DNA of 64,000 bases from Balaenoptera acutorostrata (Eukaryota > Chordata > Mammalia > Artiodactyla > Balaenopteridae), in the NCBI RefSeq assembly GCF_949987535.1, contig NC_080078.1:30524942-30588941 (forward strand), in the 5' to 3' direction. This document shows positions 32,731 to 43,339 of the stretch, piece by piece. The notes beneath the pieces are model-generated. The model had not been told where the DNA came from, did not search any database, and worked only from the letters and a program-made list of their open reading frames with translations. The position numbers and the translations under genes are program-made. Numbering within the stretch: the first letter of the stretch is position 1; the number at the start of each line of letters is the position of its first letter.

Positions 32731-32799
32731 AAAAGAGCAGCAGCAAAAACAAGAACAACGAAAGTCTCAACAGAGCTCTTCAAGAAATCTTTCGGGTGG

Positions 32800-32960
32800 A
32801 GGGAACTTTTTAGCCTAATGGAAATATTCTATGTCTTGATTGTGGTGGTGATTACACAGGTGTATACATTCGTCAAAACCCGATCAAACCATAGCCTTAC
32901 AAAAGGGGAATATTAATGTATGTAAATTATGCCTCAGTAAAGTTGATTTTAAAAAGGAAA
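32800..32960 (+). mobile_element. old L1 3'-end fragment
   Basis: GATTGTGGTGGTGATTACACAGGTGTATACATT and TTATGCCTCAGTAAAGTTGATTTTAAAAA, an old L1 3' terminus. Confidence 0.65.
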
Positions 32961-33059
32961 TTCTCTACACACTGTAGGTAAATACAAAGGAGGAGCATTT
33001 TGCACTCTTCCAAGAAGTGCAGGAAACTTCTCAAAGGGGATGGTATTGGAACTGCTACT

Positions 33060-33610
33060 TGAAGAATGAGGAGGAGTATTGTGGCTGTTTAAAACATTTC
33101 AAAATTCTGTGACACTCCTCCCATCAAGGTCTGTGACTAGTACCCTGTAACTATGTGATCACGGAATAGGTGGAAGTGATGCTGTGCTTTAGAAATGGAC
33201 AGCTTCCACTTCCTGTCCCTCAGTCCCTTTCTTGGAACCCAGCCGCCATGTTGTGAGGAAGCCTGTGCAGCCCGTGGAGAGGGTCAGGTGGAGAAGCTCA
33301 TGTGGAAAGGAACTGAGTCGTCCCCTCCCTCGCCCCGTCCTCAGCCTCGACTGAGCTCCCAGCCGACAGCCAGCCCACCTTGCTGGCCGTGTAAGTGGGC
33401 CGTCCTGGAAATGGGCCCTCCAGTCCCCAGTCACGCCACCCCAGCTGAGCTGGTGGAGAAGAGACCAGCTCTGGTGAGATCCATATGGGATCTCTCAACT
33501 GCTGAACCCTGAGCAAACTGCAGGTGTGTGAGCGAAATCAATGATTGTTGTTTCATCCTCCAAGTTTTGGCATGGTTTGTGAAGCAGCAATAACAACCAA
33601 TCAATTAGCT
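33060..33610 (+). mobile_element. MLT1-type MaLR LTR
   Basis: GACACTCCTCCCATCAAGGTCTGTG, GCCGCCATGTTGTGAGGAAGCC, GGAAAGGAACTGAG and GTGAAGCAGCAATAACAACC follow the MLT1 order. It is relatively GC-rich, which opens a 105-codon frame (33195-33512) that I do not treat as a gene. A 33-bp stretch within it (33471-33503) recurs exactly at 37681-37713 and does not belong to the MLT1 consensus I know. Confidence 0.65.
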
Positions 33611-34058
33611 GGATAAAAAGGGTGGTGACAGGGTGAGTATTCCAGGCCCAAGACAATTCCAGTATCTGCCACAGGTCCACACTCACTTGTTCAACATCCT
33701 GAAGGTGAGCTATATCTTAGAATTCAGAGTTTTTAATTTTAGAATGATAATACAGTACCTATACATATTTTCATAACTTCTCAGTGGGTAATGCAAAATA
33801 TTAATTCATCTGTAGGGAAAATGTATAAATACGTGCACTAAGCATGACAAATTAAGACCATAAATAGCCACCAGTCAGTCATTTGCTACCAAATGAATTT
33901 GCTGTGAAAGAAAAGAAAATGTTTAGTCGTCAAAACTATTTTGGATTTTAATTTTTGGAATTGCACTGAAAGGATGATGGATGAACCTGTATTTTGGTGT
34001 GCCTAGAAAGTAGAGGAAGAAGGGAACGGAGTGAGGGAGAAAGAAGGCAGGAAAGATT
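33611..34058. other. no feature recognised
   Basis: Unassigned AT-rich sequence; no RNA or protein gene seen. Confidence 0.35.
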
Positions 34059-34062
34059 AGTG

Positions 34063-34552
34063 TGTTGCAGGAAGGGGGACCCCCCTTCCAGGATCCGAGA
34101 ATGGGCTCTTGTCTAACACTCGGAAATGAACCGTCCGAGGAGACATATGTGCTGATAAAGCAAGAGACTTTATTGGGAAGGGGCACCTGGGCAGAGAGCA
34201 GCAGGGTAAGGGAACCCAGGAGAACTGCTCTGCCATGTGGCTCGCAGTCTTGGGTTTTATGGTGATGGGATTCGTTTCCGGGTTGTCTCTGGCCAATCAT
34301 TCTGACTCAGGGTCCTTCCTGGTGGCTCGCACATCGCTCAGCCAAGACCGATTCCAGTGAGAAGGATTCTGGGAGGTTGGTAGGACATATGGACTGGCGT
34401 CTCCTTTTGAACTTTCCCAAATTCTTCTGGTTGGTGGTGGCTTGTTAGTTCTGTGTTCCTTCCCAGGACCTCCTGTTGTAAAATAACTCCTGCAAATGGT
34501 TTCTGTGGTGCCTGGCCAGGGTGGGTGGTTTCAGTCAGTGTTTCCCCTAACA
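34063..34552 (-). mobile_element. solo LTR, CpG-containing
   Basis: 490 bp from TGTTGCAGGAAGG to GTTTCCCCTAACA. Near-duplications AGTG (34059-34062) and ACTG (34553-34556). On the minus strand CCCAATAAAGTCTCTTGC (34168-34185) is a good polyadenylation signal. It keeps more CpG than its neighbours, suggesting a younger insertion. No internal retroviral region. Confidence 0.75.
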
Positions 34553-34980
34553 ACTGGGTACAGAAGAGTCCTATAGCCTGATTTACTGGGCTATGAGCCT
34601 GAAGTGTATCCTGCAGATGTCAGGGAAGCAGGGAAGTGTATCGTCGGGGGAAGATTGTTGGTTCTGGTGTGGCGCATGGAGTGGACGGGCAGGCCTGAAG
34701 CAGAGAGATGACACACGGTGGGGACCACAGTCATGGTGGCTGTGGAGATGGAGAGGAGAGGACCCAAGTGGCAGAACACACAGAAAAGTCATGCTATTCA
34801 TCCTGTGCACTAGGGCACTGGGAGGACTCTGCTCACAGATTGAGGCGCTGGCCCTGGGGATCCGCCCCTCACCTCCTCCAGCTGCCCCGCAGGTAGCTCA
34901 GCCCACCCTAACCAGGTCTGGGGCGCAGCAGTGCGCAGGGCTCGCTGGTTGGGAAGCTCTGGATTTAAGAACTAAGCAAG
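34553..34980. other. unassigned GC-rich sequence
   Basis: A 140-codon plus frame (34593-35015) crosses this stretch, but codon content and sequence do not suggest a known protein; it runs into L2-like sequence. No splice-site pair is convincing. Confidence 0.3.
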
Positions 34981-35240
34981 AAGATAGAAGCCACTGGGCT
35001 TGGCGTTCGATTTGATGTGGGGGACAGGAAAGAGGGTGAAATCAGCGGGTGATGCTCAGGTTTCTGTTTGGACGTTGGGCTGGATGGTGGAGTCACTCTT
35101 GGCTGCCCGTCTTGCTAAGACGCATCTGGATGCTCTTGGCTGTAGGTTGGGTCCCTGCGGAGAGCTTCAGAGTTATTCTAATGAAGGTGGTAATTGAAGA
35201 CTTTGGCAGGTGTGTGATAGGCCAGGAAGGATGTTTCCAG
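34981..35240 (+). mobile_element. L2-like fragment
   Basis: GATTTGATGTGGGGGACAGGAAAG, TGATGCTCAGGTTTCTG and GGCTGGATGGTGGAGTCACT follow the order of the L2 3' region. Confidence 0.45.
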
Positions 35241-35307
35241 AGAGAAGGAAGGGAAGGGGAGGGAGAGAGGAAAGAAGAGGGAGAAGAGGCACTCTTAATA
35301 TCTTTCC

Positions 35308-35428
35308 TTTTTTTTTTTTTTCTTTTTCTTGCGTGGCTTGCAGAATCTTAGTTACTCAACCAGGGATTGAACCCAGGCCACGGCACTGAAAGCGCCGAAT
35401 CCTAACCACTGGACCACCAGGAATTCCC
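35308..35428 (-). mobile_element. short tRNA SINE (CHR-1/Bov-tA-like)
   Basis: T-rich tail, then CAACCAGGGATTGAACCCAGG (complement of the B box) and the head complement CTGGACCACCAGGAATTCC. Truncated body. Duplications are not clear. Confidence 0.8.
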
Positions 35429-35429
35429 A

Positions 35430-36040
35430 GTGTCTTTTAATTTGTCAAAATTCATCGATACAAGCCCAGAAATCTTAATCAGACCGGGCCTCCATCACAG
35501 ATCTTCTAGATTCATTGATCAAGCTGTCAAGGGTAATGTCTGGCAAGGTTTAACTTTCAGATAAAATTCCTTATAAATAAATGAAAAACCTCATACAATA
35601 AATGGCCTTCAGTGCCCCAGACTTTGCTCTGAGGGCCATGACTTCTTTGAGGTGCGAAAGACCCAAGAAGACAGAGGATCCACCCAACCAGTCAGACCAC
35701 TTCTGTCCTTGTTTCTTGATATACATAAAAAAAGGTCAGAGTCACTTCTGAAGGGAGGAGTGGGGGCAGGGTGGGCTGTGGGTGGAGGGTGGAGGAGGAA
35801 GAAAATTTTACCTTTTAATTCTGTATACTTCTGTCTTTTTCGAAAAACTTTACAGGAATGTGTTTGCGTATTACTTCTGTAAGTATATAAAGACGTATAC
35901 AATGTAAAATAGGTCCCAGTAGTTTTCCTGTGATTTGTTCTAAAAGATGATTAATAGCAGTTGCAGGAAAGGCAGGAGCAGGCCAAGTCAGGGTGACATG
36001 GTCAAGTTTCCTTTGTTTAAAAAAAAGGAGGGAGGTGATT
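35430..36040. other. no feature recognised
   Basis: Unassigned sequence with a G-rich stretch at 35755-35800; no gene seen. Confidence 0.35.
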
Positions 36041-36045
36041 GCCTC

Positions 36046-36553
36046 TGATGGGTTCAGGACACGCTACCTTAAAACATGGCACCTTGACATATTGAATATT
36101 TTAAGCTGAAGAAGTTTGAGAAAACAGCAGAAGGGAAATCGCTCTGACCTCCTTCCCCCTCTGGCCCTCCTTTCCAGAAACAGGCCATAAAACCCTCAGG
36201 TGAGAGGTGCCCTCCCTATACCTGGGAAAGGAGCATTCTTATCTCTGAAGATAAAGGGACACCAAGAAGAATCCTAACCAACCAGCCTTGCTAAGTTTCC
36301 TCCAATTTACTTGTTAGACTTCACACTCCTTAACTTGTCCCCCATGACTGTCCACTCTTCCTCAAACCCAGCATAAAAGTACACTAGTCTAACTGTCTCT
36401 TTGGGTCTTCATTTCCTTATGAAGGCTCCTGTGTCACGGAAAACTTGTACTAAATCAATTTGTATGCTCTTCTCCTGTTAATCTGTCTGTGTTGGTTAAA
36501 TTTTTAAACCTAGAGTCTCTAAGAAGGTCCAGGAAACCTTTGCCTCCCTGACA
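36046..36553 (+). mobile_element. solo LTR, family 'GCCACCCCAAAA', CCTC duplication
   Basis: 508 bp from TGATGGGTTCAGG to TGCCTCCCTGACA with exact CCTC at 36042-36045 and 36554-36557. It contains GCATAAAAGTACAC (TATA-like, 36371) and late CTCCTGTTAATCTGTC (36472). Four relatives lie at 36955, 39719, 42622 and 46725. Confidence 0.75.
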
Positions 36554-36954
36554 CCTCGCCTCCCTCTTCTCCTTGGGATGTCTCCTGGAAACAGAATAGG
36601 CCCCACAGGAGGGCCAACCTTTTGGTTTTGCAGTGCAAATCTGTGCTTTCTGATCCTTTGAGCTGTAAACACACATGCCTCCGGGGCTAACTTTGAAGGT
36701 ATATGGAGACAATCCCAGAGATGAGAGTAGTTTTAATTATTTTTGCCTCTACTTTTCTATATACAGTGGTGTGAAATTCTGTTCAGACTTTGTAGACACT
36801 TTTGTGCTACCTTGCATGTGTGTAAATACTGTAATGCTTACTTCATATTAAACGAGTATGGAAGTTTGTTTAAGCAAACATTTACTTTTCCATCTCAATG
36901 TCAATTGCCTTCCTCACTTTTGAAGTCCTAAACCACTACCCCTAAAATTCTCTT

Positions 36955-37180
36955 CCGTCTCTAATCTCTTCTTTTGCATTTAAGGTGAGGTTTTTAACCC
37001 TTTTGATGAGTTACTCAGTTTTCCTGGGTCTCTCCCAGGTATGCATGTTATTAAACTTTTCTTTGATTTTCTCCTGTTAATCTGTCTCATGTCATTTTAA
37101 TTCTTAGACCAGCCAGAAGAACCTAGAAGGGTAGAGGAAAATTTCTTCATCCCTGATAGTCTCCAAGGTGGGACATTAGT
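36955..37180 (+). mobile_element. 3' part of an LTR of the same family
   Basis: TTTTCTCCTGTTAATCTGTCTCATGTC and AGAAGAACCTAGAAGGGTAGAGGAAAA match the final third of the LTR family at 36046. The 5' part is lost. Confidence 0.6.
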
Positions 37181-38570
37181 CTAGAATCAGATGTGGAGGG
37201 GAGAGTGGTCACAATGCCACGTCTGCTCCCAGCACTCCTGGCCCCTTGGCATACTCTATTGTGTTACCCTACCCAATGCCTGCCAGTGAAACCACCAAGA
37301 AAAGACCCAGGTCCCAGGGCCTACAAAGCACCTTGTCTTCTCTCCAGGCCATGCACACTCCCCAGTCACAGCTACAGATTCAGTCTTATTTAATTACTCA
37401 AGGCTATGCCTACCAGTAGAAACACCTCTGACAATGACCATGAAAGACTATATGACCCCCTGGAATAGACTGTGTGTCCTTTGGCTATTCTAACTGTCTA
37501 AACAGATCTCCATCTCTTGTTTGCCTTCAGTGAATATGATCTTCACTCTGGGGTAGTCATCCACGTTTTCCAGACTCCCAGGATCCATACCAGCCTTGGG
37601 CCTGGGAGTGGTTGTTGTACATAGTACATGAAACTACAGCTTCACATGGGGCTTCATTTCTGGGTTGAGGGATTAATGAACTGGTGAGATCCATATGGGA
37701 TCTCTCAACTGCTAGACCAAATAGCAAGTGAAGTGGCTCAAGTCCCAGTGTCCTAGCAAACCAGATAAGGGATGGATTGAACCCTGACCAAACTGTGTTG
37801 TTTAGATTCACACTGGTGGCAAGGTAGAACAATCAGACTCCTGTATATAGAAACAGGTAGCATGGCTGAGTAATGTGCCCTGACCAGCAGCTTAGAACCT
37901 CTTCTCTTGTCTGCTCCGGCATCCCTTGGTCCCTGGTTTTGGGGAGGACTTCAGGTGTTATTCTTGACCTTCCTTTTTCTGCTTACTGTTCTAACCATCC
38001 TTCAGTGTCTACTACAGCAAAGCCAGAGACTAGCTTTACAATCCTATGGGTTCAACGGGTACAGGTACAAGTCTGCTAGTGGAACAGACTATGACACATA
38101 GAAGCTATCCTTCAAAATCAAGGGGTGGACCGAGAGGCAAGGATTAACTTATCCAGATGTTGCTTCCCTACAGACTGGCCTCCTAAGGAGGAACTTGGCT
38201 TCCTCTGGAAAGAGTCTGTTTCAGTTACAGAAACTAGTTAAAGCTCAGAGTGAAAAGAATAACCTTTCTGGAAGCATGCTGATGTGGTGGAAAAGAGCTG
38301 AGGTGGTATGTCATATCAAATGACTGTATCTGAAAGACTTGGACCACAGACCAAGGTCACATGGAAGGGAGGCTGTTGCAACCTTAGCTGTGGACCTGGT
38401 GAGCCCAGAGGTTAGGTTCATCTCCTGGACTCTCATCTGACTCTGCAAAGTCTGTTTTCTGCCCCTTATGAAAAGGGACGTAGGAGGGGAGTGGAGTCAC
38501 ACACCTGCTACTGTTCTATCTCTATTATTTCCTCCAATAAACACTGTTCCAGGCTTGGTGTGTGTACTGT
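37181..38570. other. largest unassigned unique stretch
   Basis: About 1.4 kb with near-average GC and no family I recognise. Open frames are under 95 codons. It ends with CTCCAATAAACACTGTTCCAGGC, an AATAAA in a context that could end a transcript or an LTR. It contains the second copy (37681-37713) of the 33-bp exact repeat. Confidence 0.35.
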
Positions 38571-38574
38571 CATC

Positions 38575-39270
38575 CCATATGCTTTATTGAAGTATAGTTG
38601 ATTTACAATATTATATTACTTTCAGGTGTACAACGTAGTGATTCAATATTTTTATAGATTAAACTCCATTTAAAGTTATTACAAAATAATGGTTATATTT
38701 CCCTGCGCTGTTCCTCATATATTTTAAACATAGTAGTTTGTATCTCTTAATCCCATACCCCTGTATTGCCCATCCCCCCTTCCCGCTCGCCATTGGTAAC
38801 CACTGGTTTGTTCTCTGTATCCATGAGTCTGTTTCTGTTTTGTTATATATATTAGTTTGTTTTACTTTTTAGATTCCACGTGTAAGTGATAACATAGAGT
38901 ATTTGTCTTTCTCTTGACTTATTTCACTAAGTGTAATACTCTCTAGGTCCATCCACGTTGTTGTAAATGGTAGAATTTCATTCTTTTTTAGCGTTCCATT
39001 GTATATATATACCACATTTTCTGTATCCATTCATCTCTTGATGGATGCTTAGGCTGCTTCCATATCTTGGCTATTGTCAATAATGCTGCTATGAACATCG
39101 GGGTGCATGTATCTTTTTGAGTTAGTGTTTTCATTTTCTTTGGCTATATACCCAGGAGTGGAATTGCTGGATCATAGGGTAGTTCTATTTTTAGTTTTTT
39201 GAAGAACCTCCATACTGTTTTTGAACAGAAGCACTTTTACAAACGTTTCCACCAATGTTTAAATCTTTTA
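38575..39270 (-). mobile_element. L1 3' end and partial ORF2
   Basis: Reverse-oriented: GCTTTATTGAAGTATAGTTGATTTACAA, GTCCATCCACGTTGTTGTAAATGG, TGGCTATATACCCAGGAGTGGAATTGCTGG, stopping after CACTTTTACAAACG. 5'-truncated and moderately diverged. Confidence 0.85.
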
Positions 39271-39718
39271 TCCCAATATGTTTTAGAAGGTAGAGATACA
39301 GTCTATAGAATTTTCACAAGTAAAATTTAAGTCATCATAATTGAACCTTATTGCTTGCCGCCTAGCACCCATTCCTTTTCATTGGCATCAGTCCACTGGA
39401 TTTCCTTGAACAAAATTAGCCAAACAATTTAGGTAGGATTGACCCCACCTATAGACTTGGAGGTGGCACCTGAGCAACTTAAGGCAATCAGCAAACAAAG
39501 TTTCATTTCTCAGGACCCACAATTGTCTTAAGAATGTTTGTCCACGTGACCATATTTGGGCAGAGAAGTGACAATGAGATGCTGGTAAATTCTGGGAAAG
39601 AAGTTTCCTTCCTTTTCTGAGAAAAATTCTGGGAAAGATGTTGTTTCATCTAATAGGAAAAGAAGTATGTAGCCCTGGGGCTCCTGGCAGGCATCCTTGG
39701 ACCACATTGGGAGGCAGA

Positions 39719-40158
39719 TGTAGGGTAGAAAAACTTCCTTCTACCCTCTTAGGTCCTGTAGCTGAGCCTAAGAACTAAACTGACGTAAGACGGGTTAACA
39801 GGAGAAAAACATAAAGATTTTATGTAATATTTTTATGTGAACATGGGAATCTTTAGAAGGAAAATGAAGACCCGAAGAATCCGATAGACCCAAAAGCTTA
39901 CAAATGACGATAAATTGTGGGGTTGAGAAAAGAGACAAATAAGAATGGTAATAAGAATGTTCTGGTAATAAGAATGTTCTTCTCTCCCTGGTGCAGGGAG
40001 GGCACCATTCTCATGGGAAATTTTATGTCCTGCTTTTAGGTAGAAAGGGGAGGTCAGAGAGCCCCTCCTGCATCTGCTGTTTCTCAAGTGCCGGCAACTC
40101 AAGATAATTGATACGTCAAAGCGGCGTATTTGGGGTTGGCATATTCTGCGCCTCTTCA
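39719..40158 (-). mobile_element. LTR, family 'GCCACCCCAAAA', reverse
   Basis: Starts TGTAGGGTAGAAAAAC and ends GCGCCTCTTCA; flanks CAGA and CAGC (3 of 4 match). Shares GTCCTGCTTTTAGGTAGAAAG and GGCATATTCTG with the copy at 42622. It holds a direct repeat of GGTAATAAGAATGTTCT (39946-39962 and 39964-39980). Confidence 0.65.
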
Positions 40159-40675
40159 CAGCCTTAGTTTGAAGCCAATTTTAGAGAAATCGAAGAATAA
40201 CCAAGAGAAACTAGGTCATTGGTGACATGGCTGAGCTGCTGAAGTCTGCTCTGTTGCTGGGCTTATGAATTTTGTGGGGTGATACATTCTCATTACTGTT
40301 CAAGACAGTGAACATGGATCTCCATTGCTTGCTACTCAGAGGATCGTAACAGATATTGCCATTACGACTGATGTGATGACAAGAAAACCATTCAAAACAG
40401 GCCAAGAAAGAGGCCAGAAAGGCAAGGATATTATGATTCAAATTTTGATGTGTGCAATATTTATATCTGTGTGATATTAAGGGTCAAGAAATACTGCAAA
40501 TTGAGTTTCTTGGTAAGAAAAATTTTATGTGTTATGTGTTCAACAGGCTTTAATTTTCAGAATGGTATCTTTATCCAAGAAGCTAGGGTGTGGGAAGTGG
40601 ATGGGGATGTAAAGAGGATTATGTGTTGAGAAGATAAATGTTGTCCAAAAATTGAGACAAGGCCAAGTTCCACTG
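40159..40675. other. no feature recognised, up to assembly gap
   Basis: Unassigned sequence running into the N block. Confidence 0.35.
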
Positions 40676-40875
40676 NNNNNNNNNNNNNNNNNNNNNNNNN
40701 NNNNNNNNNNNNNNNNNNNNNNNNNNNNNNNNNNNNNNNNNNNNNNNNNNNNNNNNNNNNNNNNNNNNNNNNNNNNNNNNNNNNNNNNNNNNNNNNNNNN
40801 NNNNNNNNNNNNNNNNNNNNNNNNNNNNNNNNNNNNNNNNNNNNNNNNNNNNNNNNNNNNNNNNNNNNNNNNNNN
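40676..40875. other. assembly gap, exactly 200 N
   Basis: 200 unknown bases. The round number suggests a placeholder, so the true size and content are unknown. Right of it the sequence starts inside an LTR whose left half is missing. Any frame drawn across it is meaningless. Confidence 0.98.
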
Positions 40876-41492
40876 AACTATTTTGGGGAAAGGGCAGCGA
40901 TTTCCAGGAATTGGGCCACCACCCACTTTTTGGCCTTTTATGGTCAGCCTTGGAACTGTCATGGCGCCTGTGGATGTGTCTCGTTTAGCATATGCTAATG
41001 AATACAATGAGCATATAGTGAGGCTCAAGGTCTACTGGAAGTTGAATCTTCCACCATCTTGGGAGTAATCGGTTCTAACCACTTTTTATTGTGTCCTCAA
41101 CAGCTCTGTCATTCTTTTTTTTTTTTTTTTTTTATAAAGGATGGTCTTTTTTTTTTTTTTTTTTTTAATTTATTATTTATGGCTGTATTGGGTCTTCGTT
41201 TCTGTGCGAGGGCTTTCTCCAGTTGTGGCAAGCGGGGGCCACTCTTCATCGCGGTGCACGGGCCTCTCACTATCGCGGCCTCTCTTGTTGTGGAGCACAG
41301 GCTCCAGACGCGCAGGCTCAGTAATTGTGGCTCACGGGCCCAGTTGCTCCGCGGTATGTGGGATCTTCCCAGACCAGGGCTCGAACCCGTGTCCCCTGCA
41401 TCGGCAGGCAGATTCCCAACCACTGCGCCACCAGGGAAGCCCCAGCTCTGTCATTCTTTAAGGGTTGTTCCCTGCCCCCTTCCCTCCTGTTT
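40876..41492 (-). mobile_element. LTR (family shared with 52270-52789), left part in gap, SINE inside
   Basis: AACTATTTTGGGG, GAATTGGGCCACCACCCACTTTTTGG, CATATGCTAATGAATACAATGAGC and CCCTTCCCTCCTGTTTCA are shared, in order, with 52508-52773. A CHR-2 SINE occupies 41118-41442. Confidence 0.75.
41118..41442 (-). mobile_element. CHR-2 SINE with perfect 17-bp duplication
   Basis: Complete copy with a very long, double T tract (41108-41166) and perfect CAGCTCTGTCATTCTTT at 41101-41117 and 41443-41459. It interrupts an LTR. Among the best-preserved copies in the window. Confidence 0.95.
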
Positions 41493-41880
41493 CAGTTCTA
41501 GAGATGTTGTGCAACTTCTGGGCCCAGGCCTCAAGGGTCTTGTAGCTTCTGCCTTTGCTGTCTTGGAACGCTGCCTGAGCCCACCATGTAAGGAAACCCG
41601 TGGAGCCCGCAGATGAGAGGCCGTGTGAAACCACACAGGGAAGGTGACCCGGCCAATAGTAGCACCAATTGCCCGACATGTGAGTGAGGCTGTTGTGGAC
41701 CATCCAGCCCGGTTGACCCCCCAGCTGAATGCAGCCACATGAGTGACCCCAGCTGAGAGCAGCAGAAAGAATTGCCCACCCGTCTCACAGAATCATGAAA
41801 AATCATACATTAATGGCTGTTTTAAGCCACTACGTTTTGGTGTGACTTGTTAGACATAAGAAATAACTAAGGCAATTCTC
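41493..41880 (+). mobile_element. MLT1-type MaLR LTR fragment
   Basis: GGAACGCTGCCTGAGCCCACCATGTAAGGAAACC, TGCCCGACATGTGAGTGAGGC and TTTTAAGCCACTACGTTTTGGTGTG follow the MaLR 3' order. The 91-95 codon minus frames are incidental. Confidence 0.6.
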
Positions 41881-41922
41881 CAGATCAGTTCTGCTGAGAA
41901 GTCTGTTTAAAATGTAAAGGCA

Positions 41923-42044
41923 GGGGACTTCCCTGGTGGTCCAGTGGTTAGGACTCTGCGCTTCCACTGCAGGGAGCATGGGTTCGATCCCTGGTTGGGG
42001 AATTAAGATCCTGCATGCCATCTGGCACGGCCAAAAAAAAAAGC
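41923..42044 (+). mobile_element. short CHR-1/Bov-tA-like SINE
   Basis: GGGACTTCCCTGGTGGTCCAGTGG, GGTTCGATCCCTGG, and tail GCACGGCCAAAAAAAAAA. A short AAAGGCA repeat (41916-41922, 42045-42051) may be its duplication. Confidence 0.85.
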
Positions 42045-42093
42045 AAAGGCATTGTAAAGTTTGGATACCAGATGCTATTAAAATCTGAAGAAA

Positions 42094-42410
42094 TGGGGAC
42101 TTCCCTTGTGGTGCAATGGTTAAGAATCTGCCTGCCAATGTAGGGGACACAGGTTCGATCCCTGGTCCGGGAAGATCCCACATGCCGCGGAGCAACTGAG
42201 CCCGTGTGCCACAGCTACTGAGCCTGTGCTCTAGAGCCCGCGTGCCACAACTACTGAAGCCCGCGTGCCTAGAGCTTGTGCTTTGCAACAAGAGAAGCCA
42301 CCGCAATGAGAAGCCTGCGCACCGCAATGAAGAGTAGCACCGGCTCGTTGCAACTAAAGACAGCCCGCACAGCCAAAAATAAATAAATAAACAAATAAAT
42401 TTATATTAAA
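42094..42410 (+). mobile_element. CHR-type SINE with 14-bp duplication
   Basis: Head GGGGACTTCCCTTGTGGTGCAATGG, B-box GGTTCGATCCCTGG, and a duplicated CCACAACTACTGA-type middle, tail CAGCCAAAAATAAATAAATAAAC. Perfect AAAATCTGAAGAAA at 42080-42093 and 42411-42424. It lies only 49 bp after another SINE in the same orientation. Confidence 0.92.
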
Positions 42411-42621
42411 AAAATCTGAAGAAAGAAACTGCGTACTCTCCAGTATAATGCATTCTCCCAACCCTTTAGGCTCCAAACCTCAGAGTGGAGACATCAGGAA
42501 ATGTGACCACACCACGAGAGTGGTCTTCTGTATAAACAGAACCAGGTGTCAAATTATTTGTTGCTTCACCATGCAAAAAAGACTGGATGGAGGGAGGGTG
42601 TGCTTAAGACCATCTGAATTG

Positions 42622-43135
42622 TGTAGGGGAAGAAAAAAATCTTTTCCCTCTACCCATCTTAAGAGTCTTCAGCTGGGGCCCTATGAACGAGCCCAACAAA
42701 AGACCAATTAACAAGGGAAAATCAAACAGAAGTCTGCTAGCATGTGCATCGCACATATACATGGAAGAGAGGTAAGTAGGTCAAAGGGGTGGTTAGAATT
42801 TGAGATCTATACTCCTAACTTAGTAGGGGAAACAGAAGTGGGAGAAAGAGTATTTATAGAAAAGCAAACAATGTTTTGGAAAGCTCAGTGAGCCCTTGAA
42901 AGACTAGATGGGAGATAGGAGAGTCTTGTGACAATGTTTGTCTGGGTGGGGTAGTGACGTCTCACCTCAGGAGATTAGAGCAGCTCCTGGAGAGGGGACT
43001 TAGGACAGCTGTGCTCTTTCAGGAGGTTCTGCTTTTAGGTAGATAACGGATTTCAGGAATGCACATGCCTTCAGCTCAAAATGATTCTTATGCCACAGTG
43101 GTATATTTTGGGGTGGCCTATCCTGATCCCCTTCA
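42622..43135 (-). mobile_element. LTR, family 'GCCACCCCAAAA', reverse
   Basis: Right end reads GGGTGGCCTATCCTGATCCCCTTCA, the complement of the family's 5' end. Left end TGTAGGGGAAG. It keeps the GTTCTGCTTTTAGGTAGAT block seen at 40033. Flanking duplication is weak (ATTG and CTTG). Confidence 0.65.
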
Positions 43136-43339
43136 CTTGAAAAATGTGGATTTCATTTCGGGAGGCCTTGGAGCATTACCTCGAAGAGGTAATTAGTCAT
43201 TCTGCAAGGAGCTGAAATTGAGGTACAAGGAAAGGATCTTGTGACCGCTGATTGGAAAGAAGTAGCCACGTGTGCAGCAGATTAACGTATCCACACCTTG
43301 CCCTCCGTAAAGTATGCTGCCTAAGTACGGAGTGCTGAA

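Noticed and set aside
33195..33512. 105-codon plus frame as a possible exon
   Set aside because: It lies entirely within an MLT1-type LTR whose landmarks run in another register; GC-richness explains the open frame.
34593..35015. 140-codon plus frame
   Set aside because: No family resemblance, no convincing splice sites, and the 3' part runs into L2-like sequence.
40540..41068. 162- and 138-codon frames around 40540-41068
   Set aside because: Both are read through 200 N, so they are artefacts.
41059..41616. 185-codon plus frame and similar frames at 3414, 4700, 21697 and 62277
   Set aside because: These are translations of the reverse CHR-2 SINE (the repeated ...LQTRRLSSCGSRAQLL...CGMWDLPRPG pattern), not genes.
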